Assembly: GCF_003403095.1 (NCBI RefSeq)
Contig: NZ_CP031555.1
Coordinates: forward strand, 3,846,001 to 3,910,000
Length of the DNA stretch: 64,000 bases
Direction: 5' to 3'
Source of the DNA: Thalassospira indica
Lineage (GTDB): Bacteria > Pseudomonadota > Alphaproteobacteria > Rhodospirillales > Thalassospiraceae
Below the pieces are notes generated by a model that saw nothing but the letters and a program-made list of their open reading frames with translations, was not told where the DNA came from and searched no databases. This document shows, piece by piece, positions 33,311 through 45,000 of the stretch (position 1 is its first letter; each line of letters starts with the position of its first letter). The translations under genes and the position numbers were made by a program.

Positions 33311-34333
33311 TTACGCCGCGAAATTGCGGTTGCGGCCTTCTTTCTTGGCCCGGTAAAGCGCGCCGTCGGCACGGTCGATCAGTTTCGCACCGCCTTCCTT
33401 GGTGACATATTCCGCAACACCAATCGATATGGTCATCTGACCAAACGAGACACCCGATTGCTTTGCCTTGATTTCACGTTCGGCAATGCGTTTGCTCATA
33501 TCGTCTGCCAGTGACATGGCATCGACCAGCGGCGTCTGCGGCAGCAGAATGGCAAATTCGTCACCGCCATAGCGCGCGACAACATCGCGCCCCTTGATAT
33601 TGGCCTTCAACATGGACGCAATCAGGACAAGGATTTCGTCGCCGATGCGGTGGCCAAACCGGTCATTGATCGCCTTGAACTGGTCAAGGTCGACAATCAT
33701 CACACAGAATGGCTCGGGGTGTTTTGACGAGTCGTGCTCTGCAACAAGCAGGTTGAGCTGTTCTTCAAAATACATCCGGTTGGAAACACGCGTCAGGCCG
33801 TCAGTATAGGATCGTTCGCGGGTTTCTTCGAGTTCGCGTTGCAGCCGTTCGACCTTGCCAAGATACTGATCAAGCCGCTGATGCAGGCCTTCGACCGTGT
33901 GTTGCATCTCGTCGGTCTTTTCGATGATCTCGCTCAGAACCGGGCTGACCTGCTGATGATCCTTGAGCGTCTCAAGAGATCGTGTCAGCAGCGCACCATA
34001 ATCCTGAAAACCACTTCGCGCGGTTGTCAGACATTCATCGCTGCTTTCAACAAGCTCGGAAAAGTCTTCCATCCCGCGCTGCAGGAAGTCTGCGGCCTGA
34101 CGGTCAAAGATATAGCGGTAATACAACTGAAGAAGCGTGTCTTCGGCCAAGGGTTCCCCGCTGGCCTGCACAGCGTCGATGACGCGCAGGATTTCGGGGT
34201 TTTCCTCGGCAAAATAGACAAACCAAACATGATACAGTTCGGGTGTCGGGCGCAGGCCACGCTCGCGCAACGCCTTAAGGGTCGCATCCGCAAAGTCCCA
34301 ATGACGGGAAATCTGTTTTTCCGCTGTGGTCAC
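33311..34333 (-). CDS. Diguanylate cyclase (GGDEF) with an uncharacterised helical N-terminal region
   Basis: A 340-residue protein. The C-terminal GGDEF domain (about residues 172-340) has the intact active site YGGDEFAI (GGDEF at 256-260) and SYTDGLTRVSNRMYFEEQL at its start, so it should make c-di-GMP. The product-inhibition I-site, usually RxxD five residues before GGDEF, reads KGRD, so feedback control may be lost. Residues 1-170 are helical, soluble and ligand-domain-free to my eye, with a coiled stretch (LGKVERLQRELEETRERS) leading into the GGDEF. Translation starts at a GTG with GGAG upstream. There is no EAL domain. Confidence 0.88.
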   Translation of the reverse strand: MTTAEKQISRHWDFADATLKALRERGLRPTPELYHVWFVYFAEENPEILRVIDAVQASGEPLAEDTLLQLYYRYIFDRQAADFLQRGMEDFSELVESSDECLTTARSGFQDYGALLTRSLETLKDHQQVSPVLSEIIEKTDEMQHTVEGLHQRLDQYLGKVERLQRELEETRERSYTDGLTRVSNRMYFEEQLNLLVAEHDSSKHPEPFCVMIVDLDQFKAINDRFGHRIGDEILVLIASMLKANIKGRDVVARYGGDEFAILLPQTPLVDAMSLADDMSKRIAEREIKAKQSGVSFGQMTISIGVAEYVTKEGGAKLIDRADGALYRAKKEGRNRNFAA

Positions 34334-34483
34334 AACGGGTGCTCCGGGCTTGTTTTCATTCGCAAAGACAATGCGTTATGCGCTTAATGCATACCGATTT
34401 GCCTCAACATACTCCAAATTGCCCTTCGGAGCCAGATATAGGTCGAAATAAACTAACCTAAAGTGGTGGTTTAATATCGACCT

Positions 34484-35413
34484 TTAGTTACCTCTGATCA
34501 TTGTGCCTGCACCGCGTTCGGTGAACAGTTCCAGCAGAACTGCATGTGGTGCGCGACCATCAACGATCACGGCGGCTTCGACCCCGTTTTCAACGGCATC
34601 CATGCAGGTTTCGGTTTTGGGAATCATTCCGCCCTGAATGGTGCCATCCGCAATCATTGCATTGATGTGGGCGGTGTCGGCGTCCCGTACAAGGTTCTTG
34701 TTCTGATCAAGGATCCCTTTTACGTCGGTCAGCATGTAAAGACGGCTGGCACCAACGGCCTTTGCAATCGCACCGGCAGCTGTATCGGCGTTGATATTAT
34801 AGGTCTGACCGTCTTCACCGACGCCGATTGGCGAGATCACCGGAATAATGTCGGTATCGATAAAGCAATCAAGAACGTGCGGATCAACCTTCACCGGTTC
34901 GCCGACAAAGCCAAGATCAAGGACCTTCTCGATATTGCTTTCGGGATCACGTTTGGTCCGCGTCAGTTTGCGCGCGGTAATCAGGTTGGCATCCTTGCCG
35001 CACAGACCAACACCAACGCCGCCTGCGGCATTGATGTTTGATACGATTTCCTTGTTGATCTTGCCGGCCAGAACCATTTCGACAACATCGATAGTCTGCT
35101 GATCGGTGACACGCAGGCCATCAACGAATTCCGACTGGATATTAAGCTGCTTGAGCATCTGACCGATCTGCGGTCCGCCGCCATGCACAACAATCGGGTT
35201 CATGCCGACCTGTTTGAGCAACACCATGTCCTGGGCAAACAAACGTGCCAGTTCCGGATCACCCATGGCATGCCCGCCATATTTGACGACTATTTTCTGC
35301 CCGTTAAAGCGGCGCATAAAGGGAAGAGCCTCGGAAAGCACCTGGGCACGTGCCAGCATGCGATATGCGCTGGCTTCCGACTGGTCTTCTTCAGAACGGG
35401 TTTGGTCGTTCAT
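34484..35413 (-). CDS. argB: Acetylglutamate kinase
   Basis: A 309-residue N-acetylglutamate kinase, the second enzyme of arginine synthesis. Marks include [32 protein letters not shown], the substrate-binding [26 protein letters not shown] and the end [17 protein letters not shown]. Its N-terminal helix ([25 protein letters not shown]) suggests the hexameric, arginine-inhibited type found in many alphaproteobacteria. It follows engB by 39 bases, probably in one operon with yidC and rnpA. Confidence 0.96.
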   Translation of the reverse strand: MNDQTRSEEDQSEASAYRMLARAQVLSEALPFMRRFNGQKIVVKYGGHAMGDPELARLFAQDMVLLKQVGMNPIVVHGGGPQIGQMLKQLNIQSEFVDGLRVTDQQTIDVVEMVLAGKINKEIVSNINAAGGVGVGLCGKDANLITARKLTRTKRDPESNIEKVLDLGFVGEPVKVDPHVLDCFIDTDIIPVISPIGVGEDGQTYNINADTAAGAIAKAVGASRLYMLTDVKGILDQNKNLVRDADTAHINAMIADGTIQGGMIPKTETCMDAVENGVEAAVIVDGRAPHAVLLELFTERGAGTMIRGN

Positions 35414-35452
35414 GTCACTTCCCCATATTGTCGCTTTATGTGCCTGCCGGGA

Positions 35453-36115
35453 TCAAAGCAGGGTGGATATTTCTGCCCGCAATTCGGCAAGGCCGGTATT
35501 CTTCTCGCTTGAAGTCGCAAAAATCTGCGGCAGGGCTGCCGGGTGTTTGATCAACCCGTCGACCACTTCCTTGATGCGTTTTTCAAGCTGTCCCTTTTTT
35601 AACTTGTCTGCCTTGGTCAGTACAACCTGATAAGGCACGGCAGCTTCATCAAGCAGCTTCATCATATCCAGATCAGCCTTCTTGAAGCCATGTCTAGAAT
35701 CAATCAAAACAAACACACGGCGCAGCGTCACACGCCCACGCAGGTACTGTTTGATCAAAGCATGCCAAGTATCCACGATATCCTTGGGTGCCTGGGCAAA
35801 GCCATAGCCCGGCAAGTCCACGATATAGCACGCACCATCAAGATCGAAATAGTTCAACTGCTGGGTCCGGCCCGGCGTGTTTGACGTGCGCGCAATGTCC
35901 TTACGGCCGGTGATCGCGTTGATCAGGCTGGACTTGCCAACGTTTGAACGCCCGGCAAAACAGATTTCTGTTTTGTCTTCCGGCGGCAGTTGTTCGAGCT
36001 GTGCGACGCCAAGAACGAAGTTAACCGGGCGGCTAAAAAGCTTCCGCCCGGCTTCGATCACTGAGTCTTCATGCGTCGGTATTGCAATTGCCGACCGCAG
36101 GTTTTCTTGTGTCAT
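35453..36115 (-). CDS. engB: Ribosome biogenesis GTPase YihA/YsxC/EngB
   Basis: A 220-residue TRAFAC GTPase needed for 50S subunit assembly. G1 is GRSNVGKSS (residues 55-63), followed by [12 protein letters not shown] (switch/G2), VDLPGYGFA (G3) and LTKADK (G4). The open frame extends 44 codons further, but the ATG at 36115 has GGAAAG upstream and gives the usual length. It lies downstream of yidC by 71 bases. Confidence 0.95.
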   Translation of the reverse strand: MTQENLRSAIAIPTHEDSVIEAGRKLFSRPVNFVLGVAQLEQLPPEDKTEICFAGRSNVGKSSLINAITGRKDIARTSNTPGRTQQLNYFDLDGACYIVDLPGYGFAQAPKDIVDTWHALIKQYLRGRVTLRRVFVLIDSRHGFKKADLDMMKLLDEAAVPYQVVLTKADKLKKGQLEKRIKEVVDGLIKHPAALPQIFATSSEKNTGLAELRAEISTLL

Positions 36116-36186
36116 CGTCTTTCCTTCCCCGATCTGTCGGGGATTCTCCCCGAAGGGAAGGTCAACCCGTGAAGGGTAGATGGGGA

Positions 36187-37893
36187 TTAAATCCCCATCT
36201 TGTACATGATGTAGCGCTGCTGTGCGATGGACAGCAGGTTGTTCCACGCCCAGTAAATCACCAGACCTGCCGGGAAGCTTGCCAGCATGAAGGTAAAGAT
36301 GAACGGCAGGAACATCATGATCTTCGCCTGGGTCGGATCAGCCGGCGCCGGGTTCAGTTTCTGCTGCAGATACATGGTAACACCCATGATCAACGGCCAG
36401 ACACCAATCATCAGCATCTGCGGCGGATCCCACGGGATCAAACCAAACAGGTTAAACAGCGAGGTCGGATCGGGCGCCGACAAATCCTGAATCCAGCCAA
36501 AGAATGGCGCATGGCGCATTTCGATGCTGACAAACAGAACCTTATACAGCGCAAAGAAGACCGGGATCTGCACAATGATCGGCAGACAGCCCGAAGCCGG
36601 GTTGATCTTCTCACGCTTGTAAAGCGCCATCATTTCCTGCTGCTGACGCTGGCGATCGTCCTTGAACTTCTCGCGCATCTCGGTGATTTGCGGCTGCAGC
36701 TTTTTCATCGCACTCATTGATTTGTACGACTTGTTGGCCAGCGGGAACATGATCGCCTTGATGATGACCGTGATGATCAGGATCGAGACGCCAAAGTTGC
36801 CAACCAGATGATAGAGATACTGCAGGAACAGGAAGAACGGCTTGGTCAGGAAGTAGAACCAGCCAAAGTCAATCGCGAGATCGAAGTTGGTGATCCCGTA
36901 ATCCTCGGCATAGGTATCAAGCAGGGTCACTTCCTTGGCACCGGCAAACAGGCGCGTCTCAGCAGCACCTTCGCTGCCGGCCGCAATCGTGCGCGGGGCA
37001 CCAAGGTAATCGGTCTGATACTTGTCGGCGTTTTCCGCAACATGGTGGCTAAAGCGCGTGGTCATTTCCTCGTCCGAGGAAGGTGCCAGTGCAACCAGCC
37101 AATATTTGTCGGTAATGCCAAGCCAGCCACCGGTGGTTTTCTGTTCGATCGCACCGTCATCCGCCAGATCGTCATAATCGATCTCGGTGAGCGTACCGTC
37201 GATCACGCCAAGCGGACCTTCGTGCAGGATATAGAACCCGGCAGTCTGCGGCTTGTTCTTGCGCGAAATCAGACCATACGGATACAGAACGACATCGCCG
37301 CCGGTATTGTTGACCACCGACTGGTTGACGGTGAACAGATAGTTCTCGTCAATCGCGATTTCACGTTTGAAGGTCAGGCCTTCACCGTTGTCCCAGGTCA
37401 GGGTGACCGGGCTGTCTGGTGTCAGCAATTCTTTATCAGCAGTCCACTGGGTGTCGCTGCTTGGCAGCGCCATACCGCTTTTCGCACCGACCCAGCCGAA
37501 CTCTGCAAAATAGGCATCGTTGCTGCCGGTCGGGTTCAGAACGTGGATCAGCGGGCTGTCAGGTTCTTCGGTCTCGCGGTAATCCTGAAGCTGAATGTCA
37601 TCGATCACACCACCAACAAGACGAATCGAACCTTCGACGCGCGGGGTATCAATCTTGATTCGTGGCGATTTGGCCAGCGCGTCTTCGCGCTTAACAGCCG
37701 GAACAGTGGGTTGACCACCCGGTACGGCCGGACCGGATACCTGCGGCGCGTTGGTTCCGTCCGCATTAAGCTGTTCGCGAACCTGCGCTTCACGAACCTG
37801 AGGACCAGGCTCGGGCGCAAAGAAGAATTGCCACCCGATAAGAATCACAACTGCTGATGCAATTGCTACCCACAGGTTACGTTGTTCGTTCAT
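36187..37893 (-). CDS. yidC: Membrane protein insertase YidC
   Basis: A 568-residue insertase that integrates inner-membrane proteins alone or with SecYEG. The first helix ([18 protein letters not shown], residues 8-25) is followed by a large periplasmic beta domain to about 345. The conserved YidC core comes after ([35 protein letters not shown], then a cytoplasmic coiled loop, [22 protein letters not shown], and [12 protein letters not shown]). It follows yidD in the conserved rpmH-rnpA-yidD-yidC order. Length is normal for Gram-negative YidC. Confidence 0.97.
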   Translation of the reverse strand: MNEQRNLWVAIASAVVILIGWQFFFAPEPGPQVREAQVREQLNADGTNAPQVSGPAVPGGQPTVPAVKREDALAKSPRIKIDTPRVEGSIRLVGGVIDDIQLQDYRETEEPDSPLIHVLNPTGSNDAYFAEFGWVGAKSGMALPSSDTQWTADKELLTPDSPVTLTWDNGEGLTFKREIAIDENYLFTVNQSVVNNTGGDVVLYPYGLISRKNKPQTAGFYILHEGPLGVIDGTLTEIDYDDLADDGAIEQKTTGGWLGITDKYWLVALAPSSDEEMTTRFSHHVAENADKYQTDYLGAPRTIAAGSEGAAETRLFAGAKEVTLLDTYAEDYGITNFDLAIDFGWFYFLTKPFFLFLQYLYHLVGNFGVSILIITVIIKAIMFPLANKSYKSMSAMKKLQPQITEMREKFKDDRQRQQQEMMALYKREKINPASGCLPIIVQIPVFFALYKVLFVSIEMRHAPFFGWIQDLSAPDPTSLFNLFGLIPWDPPQMLMIGVWPLIMGVTMYLQQKLNPAPADPTQAKIMMFLPFIFTFMLASFPAGLVIYWAWNNLLSIAQQRYIMYKMGI

Positions 37894-37938
37894 CGCCTCT
37901 TTCCGCTTTTTTCAGCCAGCAGGTGCCGACCGCATATT

Positions 37939-38247
37939 CTATTTACATGACGAAAGCGCCGGGGACCGGTTTTCACCATCCGACGACGCTTTGTTCTGTT
38001 CACAGCCACATCCGGGCACGGGATCATAACCATGACCACCCCATGGATGGCAACGCATTATCCGTTTAAATCCCATCCAGCCGCCTTTTAATGCACCATG
38101 ACGGGCCAATGCTTCGAGCATAAAAGCCGAACAGGTCGGCTGATAACGGCACGACCACCCGATATATGGCGACAAAAACAGCTGATAGCCGCGAACTGCG
38201 ACTTGAAGAAGACGGGCAAAAAAACCGGGAGCACGCATGAATGTCAT
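37939..38247 (-). CDS. yidD: Membrane protein insertion efficiency factor YidD
   Basis: A 102-residue YidD protein, which associates with the inner membrane and helps insertion with YidC. The family motif is complete: [22 protein letters not shown] with [21 protein letters not shown] and GYDPVP after it, with the conserved Cys residues. A roughly 20-residue polar C-terminal tail is extra. The start overlaps the rnpA stop as ATGA; a second ATG lies nine bases later. Confidence 0.93.
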   Translation of the reverse strand: MTFMRAPGFFARLLQVAVRGYQLFLSPYIGWSCRYQPTCSAFMLEALARHGALKGGWMGFKRIMRCHPWGGHGYDPVPGCGCEQNKASSDGENRSPALSSCK

Positions 38248-38705
38248 TTTCCCGGGCCTCCTGCCTTCGTCGAACCGGCTGACTTGCTGTTGGCGCGTCC
38301 TTTTTTCGGACGACGCGCATCAGGCGCAGACGGCTTGGCATCAGGAACCCGACGCAGGGCAAAACGCATATCATCAATCAGCTTGTCAAACGGCCGATCA
38401 ATGGTCTGCGCACGACCGATCACAACATAATCCCAACCGGGCAATGCGTGTTCGCTCATCAATTGCTCTGCCACAGCACGCAAACGCCGCCGAACGCGAT
38501 TGCGGACGACGGCCTTTCCCACCTTTTTGGTGACGGTAAACCCGACTCGTACGAGTCGGTCTTCACCGGCGTATTCTGTGTCCGGTTTGATCCCCGGCCG
38601 CGGTGCGCCCTGCAGGATCAATCCCTGTGTAACCCATTTCCGGCGGGTGCCCGCAACACGGAGAAACTCCGCCCGCTTTTTAAGGCGTTCCACCGAAACG
38701 GTCAC
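38244..38705 (-). CDS. rnpA: Ribonuclease P protein component
   Basis: A 153-residue RNase P protein subunit, which aids the catalytic RNA in processing tRNA 5' ends. The RNR signature is [10 protein letters not shown] (about residues 69-78), and [14 protein letters not shown] precedes it. A basic, low-complexity 30-residue C-terminal tail (Lys, Gly, Ser, Pro) makes it longer than the usual 110-125 residues. The start appears to be GTG at 38705, only four bases after the rpmH stop. The locus order rpmH-rnpA-yidD-yidC is conserved. Confidence 0.92.
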   Translation of the reverse strand: MTVSVERLKKRAEFLRVAGTRRKWVTQGLILQGAPRPGIKPDTEYAGEDRLVRVGFTVTKKVGKAVVRNRVRRRLRAVAEQLMSEHALPGWDYVVIGRAQTIDRPFDKLIDDMRFALRRVPDAKPSAPDARRPKKGRANSKSAGSTKAGGPGK

Positions 38706-38709
38706 GACA

Positions 38710-38844
38710 TTAGGCCGACAGACGCTTGCGGCCCTTGGCGCGGCGTGCGGTCAGCACACGGCGGCCACCGACGGTCGCGCTGCGGGAACGGAAGCCGTGG
38801 CGGCGTTTCCGTACGAGTTTGCTTGGCTGGTAGGTGCGCTTCAC
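38710..38844 (-). CDS. rpmH: 50S ribosomal protein L34
   Basis: A 44-residue gene, too short for length-filtered gene lists, found by translating the minus strand before rnpA. The product begins [20 protein letters not shown] and ends GRKRLSA, the nearly invariant L34 sequence. The start is GTG at 38844 and the stop TAA at 38710. dnaA, its neighbour in many bacteria, is not here; the giant adhesin gene lies upstream instead. Confidence 0.97.
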   Translation of the reverse strand: MKRTYQPSKLVRKRRHGFRSRSATVGGRRVLTARRAKGRKRLSA

Positions 38845-38955
38845 TGCACTTACTCCGTTCTAAATAAGGTAATCCGATAAAATTCGAGGTCCGCTGTATA
38901 GGGCTTCACACCAGAGCTGTCAACTCGTGACAGGGCATTTACCCCCAGAAAACCG

Positions 38956-38996
38956 GCAATGCCGCCGGGATTTCGTCCCGACGGCATCCGAAATGC
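38956..38996 (-). terminator. Probable terminator hairpin after the giant adhesin gene
   Basis: ATGCCGCCGGGA and TCCCGACGGCAT flank TTTCG and pair over 12 positions with one mismatch. It lies just past the adhesin stop. The minus strand continues CCGGTTTTCTGG, a weak U-run, so efficiency is uncertain. Confidence 0.55.
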
Positions 38997-39003
38997 GAAT
39001 TCG

Positions 39004-42000
39004 TCACCACTCGATACGTTCGACATTGGAGAATGTCAACTCGGAACCGTCAGAAAACACGATTGTTCCCGACGAATCGGTGGACAGTTCAAGGGAGTGT
39101 CCCTTGCTTTTGGTAATCTCGCCCTCATCAAGGACAAGGGTCCAGTCGCTCGAGTCGATATTGCTGCCACCGGCCCCGTGCAATTCAATGGTATCGGTGG
39201 TCCATCCGTTGGCACCGCCATCAACATGATCATTGCCATCGCCCATGTTGAAGATGAACAGGTCCGACCCACCCCCGCCATAGAGGCTGTCATCGCCAAT
39301 ACCGCCGATCAGGGTGTCATCCCCCTCACCGCCCAGCAAGATGTCGTTGCCAGCCCCACCAAGCAGCATGTCATCACCAGCACCGCCCAGAAGGCGGTCA
39401 TTGCCGTCACCACCATCAAGGCTGTCGTCATCACCACCGCCATCAAGCGTATCGTTGCCAGCACCGCCCGTGAACGTGTCTTCGCCCCAACCGGCGCTCA
39501 GGGTGTCGTCCCCGGCACCGCCGTCAAACACGTTGTCACCGCCATCAGCAGTAAGGATATCGTTGCCATCGCCACCATAGAAGGTGTCATCCCCCCAGGC
39601 ACCGTGGATCGAGTCATCGCCACCACCGCCCCAGACGGTGTTGTGGCCGCTCCCGGCATCAATGCTGTCGTTACCGTCACCAGCCGAAATGGTGTCCTTG
39701 TCGCTGCCGGTGGTGATGCTGTCATCCCCACTGCCGGTATCGATGGTATTGCGGCCTTCCCCGGCGGTAATGGTGTTATTGCCATCACCAGCATCAATCA
39801 CATCGTCGCCCGATCCGGTCATGATGGTGTCATCGCCGATCCCGGATGCGATGGTGTTTTTGCCTTCGCCGACATTGATATAGTTGTCGCCATCCCCGGC
39901 ACTGATGGTGTCGTTGCCACTCCCGGCGAGGATGCTGTCATCCCCCGATCCGGTCGTGATGTCGTTCCGACCTTCGCCAGCGCTGACATAGTTGTCACCG
40001 TCACCGCCCAGAATGGTGTCATCACCACTTCCGGCGTAGAGGCTGTCATTCCCCGCGCCGGTTTCAATATAGTTGTGGCCTTCGCTGGCATAAACAATGT
40101 TGTCACCGGCACTGGACCTGATCGTGTCGCGGTCGCCGCCGCCCGTAATATAGTCATTACCGGTGCCGCCATCGATCGTGTTGCGGCCTTCGCCACCGTG
40201 CAGGGTATCGTTGCCACCACCACCATAGATCGTGTCGTTACCACCATCACCGGTAACACTGTCATCGCCATCCCCGGCATAGACCACGTCATCACCGTTG
40301 CCAGCCCAGATCGTGTCGTTCCCGGCATTGGTGCTGATGGTGTCATCCCCATCATTACCGCCGACCGTGTCGTTTCCGGATCCGGTTTCAATCACGCCAT
40401 CGTCGTTCGGGTCCCAGATAACTTCGTCACCGTCCTGAACGGGATCAAAGGTCACTTCAAGAATGGCTGTGGTGGTTGCGGTATCGTCACCATCGCGCGA
40501 CTGGACCGAAACGGTCAGTTCAAACGTGCCGGCATAATCGCTGGCCGCCGAAATGGTCAGGCCCGACAGTTGTGCTGATGTCAACGTCCAGGTCCCGTCG
40601 CCATTGTTGGTACCGGCCGACAGGCTTGCGCCATCCGGCACGCCACTGACGGTAACCGTCAAGGTCTCACTGGCATCCGTGACCGCCGCATCAATATCAA
40701 GCGCAACGGCAGTTCCTTCATCGCCGCTGGCATCTTCGACTTCAAGGGTCGGTGTATCCGCCACGCCAGCGACATTCACCGTGATCGTATCACTGACACT
40801 GCTGGTATCGTTGCCATCGGTCGATGTCACGGTGACCGCAAGGTCAAACGCACCGGAATAATCATCTGGCGGGGTGATTGTCAGCCCCTCAAGGTCGCCA
40901 GCACTCAAAGTCCAGGTGCCATCGCCATTGTTGGTACCGGCCGACAGGCTCGCCCCGTCTGGCACGCCGGAAACCGTAATCGTCATGGTTTCGGAGCTGT
41001 CACTCAGCCCTGCATCGATGGCAAGCGCGATATCAGTATCTTCGTTGCCAGAGATATCGGACACATCAAGGCTCGGCGTATCCGCCACACCGCCAACATC
41101 CACTGTAATGGTATCGCTAATCGTCGAGGTATCAGTGCCATCGGTCGAGGTCACAGTGACTTCCAGATCGAACGCGCCGGAATAATCCTCTGCCGGTGTC
41201 AGCGTCAGCCCTGCAAGGTCCCCCGCTGCCAAACTCCAGGTCCCATCGCCGTTATCGGTACCCGCAGACAGACGCGCACCTTCAGGCACGCCTGAGATTG
41301 TCACCGACAGCACTTCCGAGGCATCGGAAAGCCCGGCCTCGATATCAAGGGCAATGTCACTGTCTTCCGAACCCGACGCATCCGACACATCCAATGTCGG
41401 CGTATCCGCAACCCCGGCCACATCCACGGTGATCGTATCACTTGCACGGGCAATATCCTCGCCATCGGCAGAGGTCGCCGTAACACGCAAATCGAACGAC
41501 CCGCTGAAATCCTCAGCCGGAGTAACCGTCAAACCGTCCAGTTGCTCTGGGTTCAACGTCCAGGAGCCATCACCGTTATCCGTACCAGCCGACAAGGTTG
41601 CACCTTCCGGAACGCCGGAGATCGTCACAGTCAGCGTTTCGGAACCGTCCGTAAGCCCCGCATCAAGATTGAGCGCGATTGGCGAATCTTCCTTGCCAGC
41701 AGCATTGCTGACGTCCAGCGTCGGCGCATCCGCAACGCCGCTCACATCCACCGTAATCGAACCAGTCGTGGTCGCGACGTCTTCGCCATCCGCAGAAGTC
41801 GCTGTCACGCCAAGATCAAACGAACCACTAAAGTTCTCAGGCGGCGTGATCGTCAAACCATCAAGCTGCTCAGAGCTCAACGACCAGGTGCCGTCACCAT
41901 TATCAGTGCCAGCCGACAATGCCGCGCCATCCGGAACGCCTGAAATAGTTACCGTGAGAGTTTCTGAGCTATCGGTAAGACCAGCATTGATATTCAATGC

Positions 42001-45000
42001 AATGGCATTGTCCTCGTTACCAGAAGCATCCGACAAATCCAGCGTCGGTGCATCCGCAGCACCCGCAACATCAACCGTAATAGACCCGGTTGTGGTCGCG
42101 ACGTCTTCGCCATCCTCAGAGGTCGCCGTCACACCAAGATCAAACGACCCACTGAAGTTTTCCGGCGGCGTGATCGTCAGTCCTGCAAGTTGCTCAGAGC
42201 TCAGCGTCCATGTGCCGTCACCATTATCAGTACCAGCAGACAAGGCCGCGCCATCCGGAACGCCACTGATCGTAACCGTGAGAGTTTCAGAGCTATCGGT
42301 AAGCCCTGCATCGATATCAAGTGCAATCGCAGAATCTTCATTCCCCGAAGCATCACTGCCGTCCAGCGTCGGAGCGTCAGCCACACCCGCAACATCAACG
42401 GTGATGCTATCTGTGGTCGTCGCGACATCCGATCCATCGGCAGACGTTGCCGTCACACCAAGATCGAACGAACCGCTGAAGTCATCCGGCGGCGTGATCG
42501 TCAGACCTGCAAGTTGCTCAGAGCTCAGCGTCCAAGTGCCGTCACCGTTATCGGTGCCCGCCGACAGGGACGCACCATCCGGAACACCGGAGATAGTGAC
42601 AGTCAATGTTTCACTGGAATCCGTCAGACCGGCATCAATATTCAACGCAATCGCTGAATCTTCGTTGCCGGAAGCATCCGACACTTCAAGCGTCGGCTTA
42701 TCTGCAACACCGGCTACATCAACCGTGATCGAACCCGCCGTCGTCGCAACATCTGATCCATCCGCCGACGTTGCCGTCATACCGAGATCGAACGAGCCGC
42801 TGAAGTCATCCGGCGGCGTAATCGTCAGACTTTCAAGCTGATCCGAACCCAGCGACCATGTGCCATCGCCATTGTCCGTCCCGGCCGAGAGCGTCGCACC
42901 ATCCGGAACGCCAGAGATCGTTACCGTCAGGGTTTCGGAGCTGTCTGTGAGGCCAACGTCAATATCCAACGCAATAGCTGAATCTTCGTTGCCCGAGGCA
43001 TCGCTCACGTCCAGCGTCGGTGCATCGGCGACGCCAGCAACATCGACGGTGATGCTGCCCGTGGAGGTCGCAACATCGGAACCATCAGCAGACGTTGCCG
43101 TCACACCAAGATCAAACGATCCGCTAAAGTCATCCGGCGGCGTGATCGTCAGGCCGTCAAGCTGATCGGAGCCCAGCGTCCATGTGCTGTCACCATTATC
43201 GGTGCCTGCCGACAAGGCCGCGCCATTCGGAACGCCCGAGATCGTCACCGTCAGGGTTTCGGAGCTGTCTGTGAGGCCAACGTCAATATCCAACGCAATA
43301 GCTGAATCTTCGTTGCCCGAAGCATCCGACACATCAAGCGTCGGGGCGTCAGCCACACCCGCAACATCAACGGTGATGCTATCGGTGGTCGTCGCGACAT
43401 CCGATCCATCGTCAGACGTTGCCGTCACACCAAGATCGAGCGAGCCGCTGAAGTCATCCGGCGGCGTGATCGTCAGACCTTCAAGCTGATCCGAACCCAA
43501 CGTCCACGTGCCGTCGCCGTTGTCGGTTCCAGCCGAGAGTATCGCGCCATCCGGCACACCGGAGATCGTAACAGTCAGAGTCTCTGAGCTATCCGTCAGA
43601 CCCGCATCTATATCGAGCGCAATGGCGTTGTCTTCGTTGCCCGAAGCATCCGACACTTCAAGCGTCGGCGTATCAGCGATACCAGCAACATCGACGGTGA
43701 TTGAGCCGGTCGTTGTTGCTACATCCGCCCCATCTGCCGAAGTCGCCGTTACGCCAAGATCAAACGACCCACTAAAGTCCTCAGACGGCGTGATCGTCAA
43801 ACCTGCAAGCTGCTCAGAGCTTAGCGTCCAGATGCCGTCACCATTATCGGTTCCAGCCGACAAGGTGGAACCTTCTGGAACGCCACTGATGGTGACCGTC
43901 AAGGTCTCACTGGAGTCCGTCAGACCGGCATCAATATCTAGCGCAATAGCCGCATCTTCATTGCCCGAGGCATCGCTCACGTCCAACGTCGGCGCATCAG
44001 CAACACCGGCAACGTCAACCATGACGGTGTCGGTGACCGATGCGATATCAATTCCGTCCTGCGTGCTCGCGGTAATTTGAAGATCAAAGCTGCCACTGAA
44101 ATCGGACGGGGGCGTAACGCTGAGACCTTCGAGTTGATCACTGCTCAGAGTCCAGGTGCCATCACCATTGTCTGTACCAGCCGACAGCGTCGCACCTTCT
44201 GGCACACCGCTAATCGTTATGGTCAGCGTTTCACTCGAATCCGCCAAACCGGCGTCAATGTTCAAGGCAATCGCGCTGTCTTCATTGCCGCTGGCATCAG
44301 AAACATCCAACATCGGGTCATCCGCAACACCAGTGACATCAACCGTGATCGAGCCGGTCGTGGTCGCTACGTCTTCGCCGTCAGCCGACGTTGCCGTCAC
44401 GCCAAGATCAAATGATCCGCTGAAATCCTCAGGCGGCGTGATCGTCAGACCATCAAGTTGCTCAGAGCTCAGCGTCCACGTGCCGTCACCATTATCGACA
44501 CCTGCCGACAAGGCTGCGCCATCCGGGACTCCGGAAATGGTCACGTTCAGTGTTTCGGACCTATCCGTGAGGCCCGCATCTACGCTGAGCGCAATCGCAC
44601 CATCTTCGTTACCGGATGCATCCGACACATCCAGGGTCGGCGCATCTGCAACGCCCGCGACATCAACTGTGATGCTGCCAGTGGTCGTGGCTACATCGGA
44701 GCCATCAGCGGACGTCGCCGTCACACCCAGATCAAACGATCCGCTGAAGTCTTCTGGTGGCGTGATGGTCAGACCTGATAGCTGATCAGAGCTCAACGAC
44801 CATGTGCCGTCACCGTTGTCGGTACCGGCTGACAAGGTCCCTCCATTCGGAACGCTACTGATTGTAACTGTGAGTGTCTCGGAGCTGTCAGTCAGGCTCG
44901 CATCAATATCAAGCGCGATGGCGCTGTCTTCGTTACCGCTTGCGCTTGAGACATCCAGAGCTGGTGCATCCGCAACACCAGCAACATCAACCGTGATCGA

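Noticed and set aside
33311-34333. Direct functional link between the diguanylate cyclase and the giant adhesin
   Set aside because: They are 5 kb apart, separated by eight housekeeping genes, and no c-di-GMP receptor or release protease is nearby.
38845-39003. Possible replication origin next to rpmH
   Set aside because: rpmH-rnpA often lies near dnaA and oriC, but no DnaA-box cluster, AT-rich unwinding region or dnaA gene is present here.
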